Below, one piece after another: positions 25,712-34,772 of a stretch of DNA of 64,000 nt. Below the pieces are notes generated by a model. That model had not been told where the DNA came from and made no database searches. It saw only the letters and a list, made by a program, of their open reading frames with translations. Both the position numbers and the translations under genes were made by a program. The stretch lies in NCBI RefSeq assembly GCF_965221685.1, contig NZ_OZ244907.1. One strand, written 5' to 3'. Within the stretch, counting starts at the first letter, position 1, and the number at the start of each line of letters is the position of its first letter. This stretch comes from Palauibacter sp022826685. GTDB lineage: Bacteria; Gemmatimonadota; Gemmatimonadetes; Palauibacterales; Palauibacteraceae.

Positions 25712-27987
25712 ACGGGTCGCCGCCGAGCAGTCCCCGGGCGCCCGGCACGGCGGGCGGATACGGTCTTCACTTCGCTCAACTCATCCTCGTGCTCGCATCG
25801 GGGGCGCCGGCGGCCGCCATCGCACAGGAGCCGGGTCGGGAGGGACCGGCCCGGATCGCGGTCGAGTCGGCACCCCGCCCGACGGCGGCGGCCCTGCGCA
25901 CGGATGCGCCGCCCACCGTGGACGGCCGCCTCGACGAGCCCGTCTGGCAGCAGGCTCAACCCCTTACCGGATTCGTCCAGTCCCGTCCCGACACCGGGGC
26001 GCCCGCCACCGAGAACACCGTCGTCTACTTCGTGTACGACGACCGCGCCCTCTACATCGGCGCGATCTGCCACGACTCCGAGCCCGACCGCTACTTCATC
26101 TCCAGCCTGAAGCAGGACTTCAACAGCGGGTCATCGGACGTCTTCGGCGTGGCGCTCGATACGTACCTCGACCGCCGCAACGGATTCATGTTCCTCGTAA
26201 ATCCCGGCGGGGCGCTCAAGGATGTCCAGCTCTTCGACGACAGCCGCTCCGAGAACCAGGCGTGGGAAGGCCCCATCCGCGTCGAGACGGCCCGGCACGA
26301 CGAGGGATGGACGGTGGAGATCGAGATCCCGTTCTCCACACTCCGCTTCAATCCGTCGGAGGAGGACCAGACCTGGGGACTCCAGATCCTGCGCCGCATC
26401 CGGCGGAAGGCGGAGGACACCTTCTGGGCGCCGCTCGACCGGCGCGACCAGATCCACAAGATGTCGAAGGCGGGAACGCTGACCGGATTCCGGGGCGTGG
26501 GGCCGGGACTGAACCTGCGGGTGAAGCCCTACGCCCTCGCGCAGGACCAGACGGGGACGCTGATCGACGAAGGGCGCGCCGGCACCCAGGCGGACATCGG
26601 GTTCGACGTGAAGTACGGGGTCACGCCGGGGCTTACGCTCGACCTCACGTACAACACGGACTTCGCCCAGGTCGAGGTCGACCAGGAGCAGGTCAACCTG
26701 ACCCGCTTCCCGCTCTTCTTTCCAGAGAAACGGGACTTCTTCGTCGAGAACTCCGGCACCTTCGCCTTCGGCGACCAGTCGGAGCGCAGCTACCGGACCG
26801 GCGTCTCGCTGCGCGATTTCACCCTCTTCCACTCGCGCCGCATCGGACTCACGGGGCGGGGGGAGCCGATCCCCATCCTCGGCGGGGCGCGGCTCACGGG
26901 CCGGACGGGCGGGTTCGAGGTCGGTCTCATGAACCTCCAGACCCGCTCAGGCCGCGGCCTCCCGGCCGAGAACTTCTCGGTCATGCGGGCGCGTCGGAGC
27001 GTGTTCGGGACGTCGGACGTGGGGGCGATCTTCATCAACCGGGAGGCGACCGGCTCGGATATCGGAGGACACCCCGACTTCAACCGCAACGTCGGTTTCG
27101 ATGCGAACCTGAGGCCGCTCCCGTCGCTGCTCTTCGCGCCGTTCCTGGCCTGGACCGACTCGCCGGATACCGACGGGAACACTCTTGCAGGCCGGATGTG
27201 GGTCGGCTGGCGGGACGAACTGTGGGACGTGTCCGCGCTGTGGCGCCACGTGGGAGAGGACTTCAACCCGACGGTGGGCTTCGTGCGCCGGCGCGACATC
27301 CGCCAGAGCTACGCGACGGTGGGGCTCCACCCGCGGCCCCCGGTGCCCGGCGTGCAGGAGGTCAATCCGTACATTGAGATCGACCACATCCAGGATCTCG
27401 AGTCCGTTCTCGTGACGCGGAGGCGGACGGCGGGGTTCGGGATCTCGTTCCTGAACGGGAGCGGGCTCTCGGTGGACTACACGGACCGGTTCGAACTCCT
27501 GCGGGAACCCTTCCGCGTTTCATCGGACGGGACGCTTCCCATCGGGCGCTACAACTTCGGTTCGGGCTCGGTGCAGTACCGGTCGGCACCGGGCCGGGCG
27601 CTGACGGGATTCGTCCGGGTCGAGCGCGGCGGGTTCTTCGACGGGACGCTGACGTCGCTGTCGGGCGGCCTCATGTGGCGGCCGAACCATCACCTCTCCG
27701 TCGACGTCTCGGCGAACCACAACGACATCTCGCTCCCGGACGGGGAGTTCACGGCGGACGTCTTCGGGGGTCGCGTCGACTACGGCTTCTCGACGAAGGT
27801 CTTCGCGAGCGCCTTCGTCCAGTACAACGCGGCCGAGGACCAGTTCGTCACGAACGTGCGCTTCAACTACCTCTATTCGCCCCTCAGCGACATCTTCCTC
27901 GTCTACACCGAACGCCGGGATCTGGACGCCGGCATGACGGTCGAGCGCGTCTTCGCCGCGAAGGTGTCGAAGTCCATCGGCTTCTGA
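25708..27987 (+). CDS. DUF5916 protein with N-terminal CBM9-like domain (outer-membrane barrel type)
   Basis: About 759 residues. A hydrophobic export segment (LHFAQLILVLASGAPAAAIAQ) precedes a CBM9-like domain (TVDGRLDEPVWQQAQPLTGF, VVYFVYDDRALYIGAICHD). DUF5916 follows (VNLTRFPLFFPEKRDFFVENS, FHSRRIGL). The rest has alternating, aromatic-rich strands ending FAAKVSKSIGF, typical of a C-terminal outer-membrane beta-barrel. The family often carries surface carbohydrate-related functions. No ATG, GTG or TTG fits between the previous gene's stop and the signal. CTG at 25708 overlaps that stop as CTGA and is taken as the start; a GTG at 25651 inside the dehydratase gene is the alternative. Confidence 0.82.
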   Translation: MNGSPPSSPRAPGTAGGYGLHFAQLILVLASGAPAAAIAQEPGREGPARIAVESAPRPTAAALRTDAPPTVDGRLDEPVWQQAQPLTGFVQSRPDTGAPATENTVVYFVYDDRALYIGAICHDSEPDRYFISSLKQDFNSGSSDVFGVALDTYLDRRNGFMFLVNPGGALKDVQLFDDSRSENQAWEGPIRVETARHDEGWTVEIEIPFSTLRFNPSEEDQTWGLQILRRIRRKAEDTFWAPLDRRDQIHKMSKAGTLTGFRGVGPGLNLRVKPYALAQDQTGTLIDEGRAGTQADIGFDVKYGVTPGLTLDLTYNTDFAQVEVDQEQVNLTRFPLFFPEKRDFFVENSGTFAFGDQSERSYRTGVSLRDFTLFHSRRIGLTGRGEPIPILGGARLTGRTGGFEVGLMNLQTRSGRGLPAENFSVMRARRSVFGTSDVGAIFINREATGSDIGGHPDFNRNVGFDANLRPLPSLLFAPFLAWTDSPDTDGNTLAGRMWVGWRDELWDVSALWRHVGEDFNPTVGFVRRRDIRQSYATVGLHPRPPVPGVQEVNPYIEIDHIQDLESVLVTRRRTAGFGISFLNGSGLSVDYTDRFELLREPFRVSSDGTLPIGRYNFGSGSVQYRSAPGRALTGFVRVERGGFFDGTLTSLSGGLMWRPNHHLSVDVSANHNDISLPDGEFTADVFGGRVDYGFSTKVFASAFVQYNAAEDQFVTNVRFNYLYSPLSDIFLVYTERRDLDAGMTVERVFAAKVSKSIGF

Positions 27988-28038
27988 TTTGCTCCTCCGG
28001 TGATCGCCGGGCGCATTGCGCCCCCCACTGCGGAGGCG

Positions 28039-28079
28039 TTGCGTGAGGCTTCATGATTAGACTAGTATCAGACTAGACT
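28039..28079 (+). promoter_or_regulatory. Probable vapBC promoter with repeated operator half-sites
   Basis: TTGCGT (28039-28044), 18 bases, then TAGTAT (28063-28068) form a plausible sigma-70-type promoter. AGACTAG occurs at 28059-28065 and 28070-28076, eleven bases apart, overlapping the -10. ACTAGT (28061-28066) is palindromic. VapB antitoxins repress their own operon through such sites, so these repeats are likely the VapBC operator. Confidence 0.45.
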
Positions 28080-28115
28080 GAATTTTCGGCGATTCGATGC
28101 AGGAGGAACACGGAC

Positions 28116-28358
28116 ATGCCGAACATCGGTGCCTTTGAAGCCAAGACGCACTTGCCCCGTCTCCTCCGCCGCGTGCAGACGGGGGAGCGCTTCGTCATCA
28201 CGCGGCACGGTCGCCCGGTTGCCGAACTGATCCCCTTCCGGAAGACCGACTCCGACAAGGTTCAGGCGGCGATCGATGGCCTGAAGGCGTTCCAGGAGAC
28301 ACACAGTCTCGGCGGGCTCTCGGTTCGCGACATGATCGAAGAAGGCCGCCGACATTGA
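28116..28358 (+). CDS. vapB: Phd/YefM-type antitoxin (VapB-like)
   Basis: An 80-residue Phd/YefM-family antitoxin. The family fold is visible in IGAFEAKTHLPRLLRRVQTG followed by FVITRHGRPVAELIPF. The C-terminal half (LKAFQETHSLGGLSVRDMI) would be the flexible toxin-binding part. Antitoxins of this family bind operator DNA with the N-terminal domain and neutralise a PIN-domain ribonuclease. AGGAGG lies about nine bases before the ATG. The stop overlaps the toxin start (TTGA), which keeps antitoxin and toxin synthesis coupled. The repeats upstream are the probable operator. Confidence 0.88.
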   Translation: MPNIGAFEAKTHLPRLLRRVQTGERFVITRHGRPVAELIPFRKTDSDKVQAAIDGLKAFQETHSLGGLSVRDMIEEGRRH

Positions 28359-28771
28359 CGTTCGTACTCGATTGTTCCGTCACGATGGCCTGGGTGTTCC
28401 CGGACGAGGCAACGGTGGAGACGGCTCGGCTCCGAGATGCCCTGACGGACGGACGAGCGTTCGTTCCGGCCCTTTGGCCCATCGAGGTCGCGAACGTGCT
28501 GCTCGTCGCGACGCGACGGGGAAGGATCACCGTAGCCGATTGGCCGACCATCTGGCGATACCTCGAAGATCTGCCGGTCACAATCGACCCCGTCTCGACT
28601 TCCCGCCTTCGCGGAACGGTCCTCGATGTGGCGTCCGAGCACGGGCTCTCGGTCTACGACGCGACGTATCTGGAACTGGCGATCCGGATGCAGCTGCCTC
28701 TCGCGACGCTCGACGGTGCGCTTGCCAACGCGGGGCGGGCGGCGGGAACCGAGGTCCCGACCGTCATGTAG
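28355..28771 (+). CDS. vapC: PIN-domain ribonuclease toxin (VapC-like)
   Basis: A 138-residue PIN-domain toxin that would cleave RNA in a Mg2+-dependent way when its antitoxin is lost. The acidic active-site residues can be placed: Asp6 (FVLDCSV), Glu44 (PIEVANVLL), Asp102 (SVYDATYLELA) and Asp120 (LATLDGAL). Length matches VapC. The start is TTG at 28355, in a TTGA overlap with vapB. It converges with the SDR gene, 18 bases away. With vapB it makes a complete type II toxin-antitoxin module in the chromosome. Confidence 0.9.
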   Translation: MTFVLDCSVTMAWVFPDEATVETARLRDALTDGRAFVPALWPIEVANVLLVATRRGRITVADWPTIWRYLEDLPVTIDPVSTSRLRGTVLDVASEHGLSVYDATYLELAIRMQLPLATLDGALANAGRAAGTEVPTVM

Positions 28772-28789
28772 CGCGGCCCTGCAGACCCA

Positions 28790-29797
28790 CTACTCGTGGC
28801 GGGCGAGCCAGGCTCGGAGGCGCTTGGCCTCGCCTCCGGCGGACGGATCGAGTTCGGCCTGGTAGAGCCGGCTGCGGACGACGAAGACGTCCATCTCGTC
28901 CGGCGCGGCGTCCCGTTCGACGATCCCTCGCACTTTGCGCAGGAAGAACGTGCCCCAGTCCGGCCGGCGTCCGTCGATGTCGGTGAAGCCGTACTCCTTC
29001 GCCAAACCCCAACTCGAGAACAGCCCGCCGCTCTTCGCGGCCGCGTTCGGGTCGGCGGCGAGGGCGGCGATGGCGCGGCCGACGTAGCACGGGGTCTCGG
29101 ACTCGACGAAGTACTCGTCCTTCTCGATCGCGTCGCGCCAATCGGCCTCGGTGACTCCGAAGTGGTCGAGCACCGCCTCGGAGCGCAGGAATCCGGGGGT
29201 GATCGCCAACGCCGTCACGCCGTGCCCGTGGAGGTCGGCTGCCATCGCGTAGGCGAGCCGGACGACGGCGTTCTTGGCCAGGTCGTAGAAGAGGTTGCCG
29301 CGGTAGCCGAACGTGTCGCCGTCGGTGACCTCGACGATGAGGCCGGCGTTGCGCTCGACCATCAGCGGAGCGCCGTGCCGGCTCGTGATGATGTGCGTGT
29401 GGACGGCGCGCTCCAGCATCTGTTCGCCCTGCGCGACGGAGAGTTCCCAGAAGGGCTTCCCCCACTCGGTCAGCGCGTCGCCGCCCCAGATGTCGTTCAC
29501 GAGGACGTCCAGCCTGCCCGCCTCGGCGCGGACGCGGGCGAAGAGTTGCTCGACTTCGGACTCGACCGTGTGGTCGGTGCGGACGGCGATGCCCCGGCCC
29601 CCCTCCGCCGAGACCATCTCCGCCGTCTCCTCCAGCGTCTCCGGTCGGCCGGGCGTGGCGGGCCGGCCCCGTACACTGCGGCCGGTGCAGTAGACGGTGG
29701 CGCCTGCCTCGCCGAGCATGCGGGCGATGCCGCGGCCAGCGCCCCGCGTGGCCCCGGCCACGAGGGCCACCTGGTCCTTCAGCGGACGGTCCGGCAC
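28790..29797 (-). CDS. Short-chain dehydrogenase/reductase
   Basis: A 335-residue SDR oxidoreductase. The NAD(P)-binding loop is AGATRGAGRGI (residues 14-24), with TGRS as the likely cofactor-specificity turn. The catalytic pair is Tyr171-x-x-x-Lys175 (FYDLAKNAVV). The usual NNAG motif is replaced by NDIWGG, which is also seen in some extended family members. The substrate Ser/Thr lies in IVEVTDGD. The C-terminal 90 residues are longer than in classical SDRs. The start is GTG at 29797, ten bases after the upstream gene's stop; it is the last gene of the long minus-strand run. Substrate unknown. Confidence 0.88.
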   Translation of the reverse strand: MPDRPLKDQVALVAGATRGAGRGIARMLGEAGATVYCTGRSVRGRPATPGRPETLEETAEMVSAEGGRGIAVRTDHTVESEVEQLFARVRAEAGRLDVLVNDIWGGDALTEWGKPFWELSVAQGEQMLERAVHTHIITSRHGAPLMVERNAGLIVEVTDGDTFGYRGNLFYDLAKNAVVRLAYAMAADLHGHGVTALAITPGFLRSEAVLDHFGVTEADWRDAIEKDEYFVESETPCYVGRAIAALAADPNAAAKSGGLFSSWGLAKEYGFTDIDGRRPDWGTFFLRKVRGIVERDAAPDEMDVFVVRSRLYQAELDPSAGGEAKRLRAWLARHE

Positions 29798-29807
29798 CCC
29801 GTCTGCC

Positions 29808-31025
29808 TCAGAAGCGGAGGCGGAGGAGCGGGACGCTCCAGGCGGTGTGCCGTCGTCCGCTCCGTCCGGGATCGAAAACGGTTGTCGGGAACGGCAGCGG
29901 CAGGCCCACCGCAAGCGGTTCTCCCTCGGACCAGTTCAAGAGAGCCGGGGACGACGAACCGGACGCCGCTCGGGCCGCGTTCGACTCTCCCGCGGGCGCG
30001 TCCTCCGACTCGCCGGTCAAGAGGGCCCCGAAGCCCAGACCCGCGAGACTCGTCGGGAGCGGAATCGCGAACTCGCTGCTGGTGCTGCCCGGCTTCGTGA
30101 TGAGCACGATGCCGATCCCGCCGAAGCCGCCGATCAGACCGCCCAGGCTGATCATATGCGCGCGGCGGGAGGAGAGGTCGAACCGGCTCCCGGCCAGTGT
30201 TCCGGCGATCAGGCCCGCGTTGCCCACGAGCAGCGTGCTCGCCCACATCGCTTCGTCGTCCAGATCCAGCGCGGTCGCTCCCCCAAGTCCGAACCACGTC
30301 CCCCACAGGCTGCCGAGGTACGTCGCCGCGGCCGTACCTTCCGTCGTTTCGCGGGCGAGGAGGCTGGCCGTGACGATGCCGGCCAGTCCGCCGGCCAGCG
30401 CGGCGGTCACGGTCTCTTTCTCTCCCGGCTCGCAGTACTCGCAGCCGGACTCGGCACCCAGATTCAGCGCGTGCGCCCAGCCTGCGCCCTGCCACGTGCC
30501 CCATGTGCCGGCCCAACTGATCGTGCGCGATCGTCCCACCGAGAGGGAACGCGAGAACATGCGGCCGACGAGGTATCCCGTGGGCCCGCCGAGCAGAAGA
30601 CCCGCACCGTAGGGCTCGGAGCCTTGCGCCTCCGCGAGCATGGGCACCGCGACGCCGAGCCACAGCCCGTACATCGTCGACCACACGCGAAACTCCGTGT
30701 CGCCGCGCCGGTCCTGCGGCGCACCGCCCGGAGCCGGCCCCGCCGGCGTCGGGCCCTCCGGAGCCCCCAACCCTTCCAGCCGAGCCCGGGCCAGCGCAGC
30801 ACCCGGAGTGCCGGGGTAGCGGCGGACGACCTCCTCATACAGGGCCCGCGCGACCTCGAGTTCGCCACGCTCCTCGAAATCCGCCGCGGTCGCTACGAGC
30901 ACGGCCGCGGAGTCCGCCGCGGTCAGCTGGGCAGCGGCGGGCCGCGGGCCGCCGAGGGCAGCGGCCAGGAGCGCGATGATCGTGAGGCCCGAGAGCCGGA
31001 CCCACGCCTCTCCTCGCGAGTTCAC
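29808..31025 (-). CDS. Exported Gly-rich protein of unknown function with TPR-like N-terminus
   Basis: A 405-residue protein with a signal peptide ending near RPAAAQ. Residues about 40-85 resemble one or two TPR helices (FEERGELEVARALYEEVVRR). A Pro/Gly linker follows (GPTPAGPAPGGAPQ). The central 200 residues are Gly/Ala-rich with repeated weakly hydrophobic stretches (LLLGGPTGYLVGRMF, AALAGGLAGIVTASLLA, LGGLIGGFGGIGIVL). This suggests an outer-membrane or lipid-associated beta or glycine-zipper structure. No family was recognised. It begins with GTG, 13 bases after the amidohydrolase stop, and precedes the SDR gene by 10 bases. Confidence 0.72.
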   Translation of the reverse strand: MNSRGEAWVRLSGLTIIALLAAALGGPRPAAAQLTAADSAAVLVATAADFEERGELEVARALYEEVVRRYPGTPGAALARARLEGLGAPEGPTPAGPAPGGAPQDRRGDTEFRVWSTMYGLWLGVAVPMLAEAQGSEPYGAGLLLGGPTGYLVGRMFSRSLSVGRSRTISWAGTWGTWQGAGWAHALNLGAESGCEYCEPGEKETVTAALAGGLAGIVTASLLARETTEGTAAATYLGSLWGTWFGLGGATALDLDDEAMWASTLLVGNAGLIAGTLAGSRFDLSSRRAHMISLGGLIGGFGGIGIVLITKPGSTSSEFAIPLPTSLAGLGFGALLTGESEDAPAGESNAARAASGSSSPALLNWSEGEPLAVGLPLPFPTTVFDPGRSGRRHTAWSVPLLRLRF

Positions 31026-31038
31026 CGCGGGCGGCCCG

Positions 31039-32478
31039 TCAGCGGATGCCGACGATGCCGCGAACCGAGTCGATCAGTTTGGGCGCGTCCCAGCCCACGC
31101 CGCCCTTGAAGACGATGCGGGTCTCGCGGATGTGGCCGTCAGCCTCGGGATCGCCTTCCAGCACGACGAGGTCCGCGACCTTTCCGACCTCGATCGTCCC
31201 CGTCTCGTCGTCGATTCCCAGCACGCTGGCGCCGTTCGCGCTCATGATCTGCACGACCTCGGCGGGCGTGAACCCGGCTTCGAGCAGCAGTTCGTAGTTC
31301 TTCTGGTCTCCGTAGCCCGGGGGCGCCGCGCCGTACCCGGTCGGGTCGACGCCGGCCGCGAGCGTCCCTCCCGCCTGCACGAAGGCGTACTCGTACTCGA
31401 GCGCCTTCCGGTAGACGTCGGGGTGGATCCCGATCCCGGAATCGAGCGTCGCGTTGCGCCGCAGGTTCGCGATCTCCCGCACCTCCGCCGCGATCTCCGG
31501 CGCGAGGATGTCGTAGATCCGCTCGTCGATCGGGCCCCGGCCGGGGACCGAGATCTCGTAGACCGCGAGCGTCGAGGTCATCGCGACGTCGTTCTCGATC
31601 ATCATGCGGAACGTCTCCTGCACTTCCTCGGAGTTCACATCGAGGTCGGCGTAGCCGTTCCGGAACCCGGATGGGCAGTCGTCCGGCTCTTTCCCCGGGA
31701 AGTACTCGCTGTTCGCGAGCAGGCCGTGCTCCAGGTTGTCGATCCCGAGCGCCACCGCCTCCCTGTATCCGACCGAGCAGAGGTGGGCCGTCACCTTCAC
31801 GCCGTGCCGGTGCGCCTCGTCGATCGCCGCGCCGAGTTCCTCGCGGCTGATCCAGGTGTACGCCTTGAACCAGGGCACGCCCTCCTCGGCCCAGTAGCGG
31901 ACGAGACGGCGGGCCTGCTCCGGCCCCTCGAGCTGGGCCATACTCCGGGAGCCCTCCTGTCCGGTCAGGTAGGGACCGGTCGTGAACATGTTGGGGCCGA
32001 TGGTGCGCCCCTCGTCGATCGCCCGCTTGAGGTTGATCTCCTCGTACGGCGCGCGGGCGCCGGTCGTCCGGATCGTCGTCACGCCGGACGCGAGGTAGAG
32101 CCGCGACCCCGAGAAGGAGAGCTGCGCGGCGCGTCCATTCCCGCCCGTGTAGTAGCTGTGGTTGTGGAGCCCGATGAGACCCGGGATGACGGTGTGGCCC
32201 TCTAGGTCGAGGACCTGCGCGTTGCGGATCCGCCCCGCGACCTCATCGGCGGGCCCGATATCGGCGATGCGGCCGTCCTGGATGACGATGGTCTGCCCCT
32301 CGCGAGCGGGGCCGCCGGTCCCGTCGATCACCTTGACATTCGTGAGCGCGACGGTGGGCGCCTGCACCGCGATGAAGTCCTCCATTGCTTCCTGCGATTG
32401 CGCTTCGGTGGGCGACATTCCCCCGACGGCGAGCGCCGCGAAAAGGGTAGGAAAGAGACGGCGGCGGTCGGTCATCAT
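31039..32478 (-). CDS. Exported metal-dependent amidohydrolase
   Basis: A 479-residue secreted amidohydrolase-superfamily enzyme. The signal region ends near PTEAQSQ. The metal motif HxH is His105-Asn-His107 (VIPGLIGLHNHSYYT). Later ligands are suggested by KVTAHLCSVG, NLEHGLLAN and AAGVDPTGYG. The closing beta-sandwich is IEVGKVADLVVLEGDPEA. AAGGAA lies six bases before the ATG. It follows the multicopper oxidase by 14 bases. Proteins of this kind often hydrolyse cyclic imides, dipeptides or related amides; the substrate is not apparent. Confidence 0.88.
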   Translation of the reverse strand: MMTDRRRLFPTLFAALAVGGMSPTEAQSQEAMEDFIAVQAPTVALTNVKVIDGTGGPAREGQTIVIQDGRIADIGPADEVAGRIRNAQVLDLEGHTVIPGLIGLHNHSYYTGGNGRAAQLSFSGSRLYLASGVTTIRTTGARAPYEEINLKRAIDEGRTIGPNMFTTGPYLTGQEGSRSMAQLEGPEQARRLVRYWAEEGVPWFKAYTWISREELGAAIDEAHRHGVKVTAHLCSVGYREAVALGIDNLEHGLLANSEYFPGKEPDDCPSGFRNGYADLDVNSEEVQETFRMMIENDVAMTSTLAVYEISVPGRGPIDERIYDILAPEIAAEVREIANLRRNATLDSGIGIHPDVYRKALEYEYAFVQAGGTLAAGVDPTGYGAAPPGYGDQKNYELLLEAGFTPAEVVQIMSANGASVLGIDDETGTIEVGKVADLVVLEGDPEADGHIRETRIVFKGGVGWDAPKLIDSVRGIVGIR

Positions 32479-32492
32479 GCGAACTTCCTTTC

Positions 32493-34772
32493 TCACGGCG
32501 GGGCGTCGGCGACGTTCATCACCATCTTCATCCCGGCTTCGAGGTGTTCCGCGATGTGGCAGTGGATCATCCAGCGGCCGGGGTTCGACAGTTCCAGCAG
32601 GATGTCCGTCGTGGATGCGGCGGGCAACAGGACCGTGTCCTTCCACACCAGGTTGTCGTTCGGCACCCCGTTCTGCGACAGGACGAGGAAGCGCTGGCCG
32701 TGGATGTGAAGCGGGTGCTGCATCGCGTGGAAGGCGCCCCGGTCGTTCACGACGCGGATCTTCACCACGTCTCCGACCGCGAAGTTCCACTCGATCTCCT
32801 CGTTCTCCCGGCCGGTGTCCATCTCCCGCAGGACCCAGCGGATCTCGCTGCCCGTCGTGGCCCAGTTCATCCGCGGCATCGTCCCGGTCCATTCGACGGG
32901 GTTGAAGTAGACCCAGTCGTAGGCCATCGAACGTTCGATCGCGAGCGGGAGATCCTCCGTTTCCAGCGTCATCACGAGTTCGTGCTCGGGTTCGTCGTCG
33001 AAGCGGGGCCGGTAGCGGTCGATGTCCGCGATGACGTCCGCGTGTTCGCGCAGCGTCTCGAAGGCGGCCCCGTGGTCCTGGGCCGCGGGCTGTGACGCGA
33101 CTAACACCATGCCGAACGTCCAGAATTCCGAACGGAAGACGCCCTGCCGGTGGTTGATCCCCTGTACCTGGTTGACGAGCGCATGCGTGCCGGGGCCGTC
33201 GAAGCGGACGTCGATCACGTAGCGCTCCGCGGGCGCGAGTACGACGCTCCGGGTCCATTCCTCCCGCTCGAAGCGGCCCACGTCGGAGGCGATGACCTTC
33301 ATCGGAAGACGGTGAGGATCCTCGACGTCGGGGTCCGCGACGCGCTGGTCGGGGTCGGGCACGCCGCCGCGTTCGATGTCGACGAAGGAGAGGTTGAAGG
33401 TGCGCGTGTTGGAGGCGTTCGTGAGGTGGAAGCGGACGACCTCGCCGCGGTCGACACGCAATCCGTATGTCGGCTGCCCGTTCACCAGGGGCCGGTTCCC
33501 GAACCGGCCCATCAGCATGTAGTTCGCCGACTCCTCCCCGAAGTCCACGAGCCCTTCGTCGTCCAGGAGGATGTCGTCGAGGATCAGGACTTCCTCACGG
33601 TTCGCCGGACCGTAGTAGTCCGCGGCCGCGGGGTCGACGAGGAGGTTCCCGTACAGGCCGAGTTCCTGCTGGATGTCCTCCCGGTGATGCGGGTGGTACC
33701 AGTAGATGCCGGCGTCCCGGAAGTGGATCCGGTACCGGAACGATTCGCCGGGGGCGACGGGATCCTGGGTGAGGCCGGGGACGCCGTCGAACGCGTTGTC
33801 GAGCCGGATGCCGTGCCAGTGCACCGCCGTCGGGTACGGGGTCCGGTTCGTGAAGTTCACGAAGATGGTGGACCGCTCCGGGACCCGGATGAGGGGACCG
33901 GGGTGCTGGCCGTTGAAGGCGAGCATGGCGAGTCGGCGGCCCTCGATTTCGCGCCGGACGATGGTCGCCTCGAGGTCGAGCGTGCCCCCGTCGGGGAGAT
34001 CGACGAGTTGGCGCGGAGCGGCCTCGGGGAGCGTCCCCCACGGGGGCAGGTCGGCTGCGCTTCGGAGGCTTGCGGGGCGGGCGCGCGGTTCGAGGTCCAT
34101 GACGCCGGGCAGCATGGCGATGCCGGGGTACGATGGCGGCGCGTCCCAGCGCGTCGGGGCCCGGTCGGCCGCCCGCCGCGTCGCCGACGGCGCGAGGGCC
34201 AGGAGATCGTGCGCCTCCATGAGCGCGGACGGCGAGCGCCCCCGCAGCACGAGCGGCCCCTCTCGCTCCGTCACATCGGCCGACGCCTCCGCGCTGACCA
34301 TCACGAGAAACTTGTTGAACGCGACGCGTCCCAGCGCGTGCTTGCCGTTCCCGACCGGGCCGAGCGGCACCACGGGAGCCAGTTCGAGCGGCGTCGCCCA
34401 CGCCATGTAGACCGTGTACGGCCCGAGGCTGTAGGGCGGCGGGAGGCCTTCGACGTGCGCGGTCAACGCGCGGACGTGGTGGCCGGACGGCGTCACCGTC
34501 ACGCCGAACGGCGACGGCACCCGCCCGAGTTCGACGAACCCCTGCGCGTCCCCGCCGCGCGCCGTGGAGTAGAGGCTGATGCAATGGAGATCGGCCGCGA
34601 CCCGCCCCATCGGCGTGTCCGTGAGCGCCCCGGCGGCCCCCGCGGCGCGAGTCTCCGCGCTACGGGCTTCGCAGGCTCCGCTGGAGCCCGGAAGCTGGCC
34701 CTCCGCGCCGGACGCCCCGACGAGCAGACCGAACGCCCCCGCCGTCAGCGCCCGCGCCGGTTGTCGGATCAG
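32493..34772 (-). CDS. Exported multicopper oxidase with long N-terminal extension
   Basis: About 759 residues. All four copper motifs are intact: HWHG from residue 318, WYHPHH near 360, PLHIHG near 684 and HCHIAEHLEAGM near 735. These supply the type 1, 2 and 3 copper ligands for O2-dependent oxidation. An export segment (ARALTAGAFGLLVGASGAEG) precedes about 260 residues of unknown, beta-rich sequence (VYMAWATPLELAPVVPLG, GRVAFNKFLVMVSAE). This is longer than in usual laccases. Start: no ATG, GTG or TTG lies between the msrB stop and the signal; CTG at 34772 overlaps that stop as CTGA. Substrate (metal, phenol or other) is unknown. Confidence 0.85.
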   Translation of the reverse strand: MIRQPARALTAGAFGLLVGASGAEGQLPGSSGACEARSAETRAAGAAGALTDTPMGRVAADLHCISLYSTARGGDAQGFVELGRVPSPFGVTVTPSGHHVRALTAHVEGLPPPYSLGPYTVYMAWATPLELAPVVPLGPVGNGKHALGRVAFNKFLVMVSAEASADVTEREGPLVLRGRSPSALMEAHDLLALAPSATRRAADRAPTRWDAPPSYPGIAMLPGVMDLEPRARPASLRSAADLPPWGTLPEAAPRQLVDLPDGGTLDLEATIVRREIEGRRLAMLAFNGQHPGPLIRVPERSTIFVNFTNRTPYPTAVHWHGIRLDNAFDGVPGLTQDPVAPGESFRYRIHFRDAGIYWYHPHHREDIQQELGLYGNLLVDPAAADYYGPANREEVLILDDILLDDEGLVDFGEESANYMLMGRFGNRPLVNGQPTYGLRVDRGEVVRFHLTNASNTRTFNLSFVDIERGGVPDPDQRVADPDVEDPHRLPMKVIASDVGRFEREEWTRSVVLAPAERYVIDVRFDGPGTHALVNQVQGINHRQGVFRSEFWTFGMVLVASQPAAQDHGAAFETLREHADVIADIDRYRPRFDDEPEHELVMTLETEDLPLAIERSMAYDWVYFNPVEWTGTMPRMNWATTGSEIRWVLREMDTGRENEEIEWNFAVGDVVKIRVVNDRGAFHAMQHPLHIHGQRFLVLSQNGVPNDNLVWKDTVLLPAASTTDILLELSNPGRWMIHCHIAEHLEAGMKMVMNVADAPP

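Noticed and set aside
28750..28800. Rho-independent terminator between vapC and the convergent SDR gene
   Set aside because: Only 18 bases separate the genes, and no stable stem with a T-run was found.
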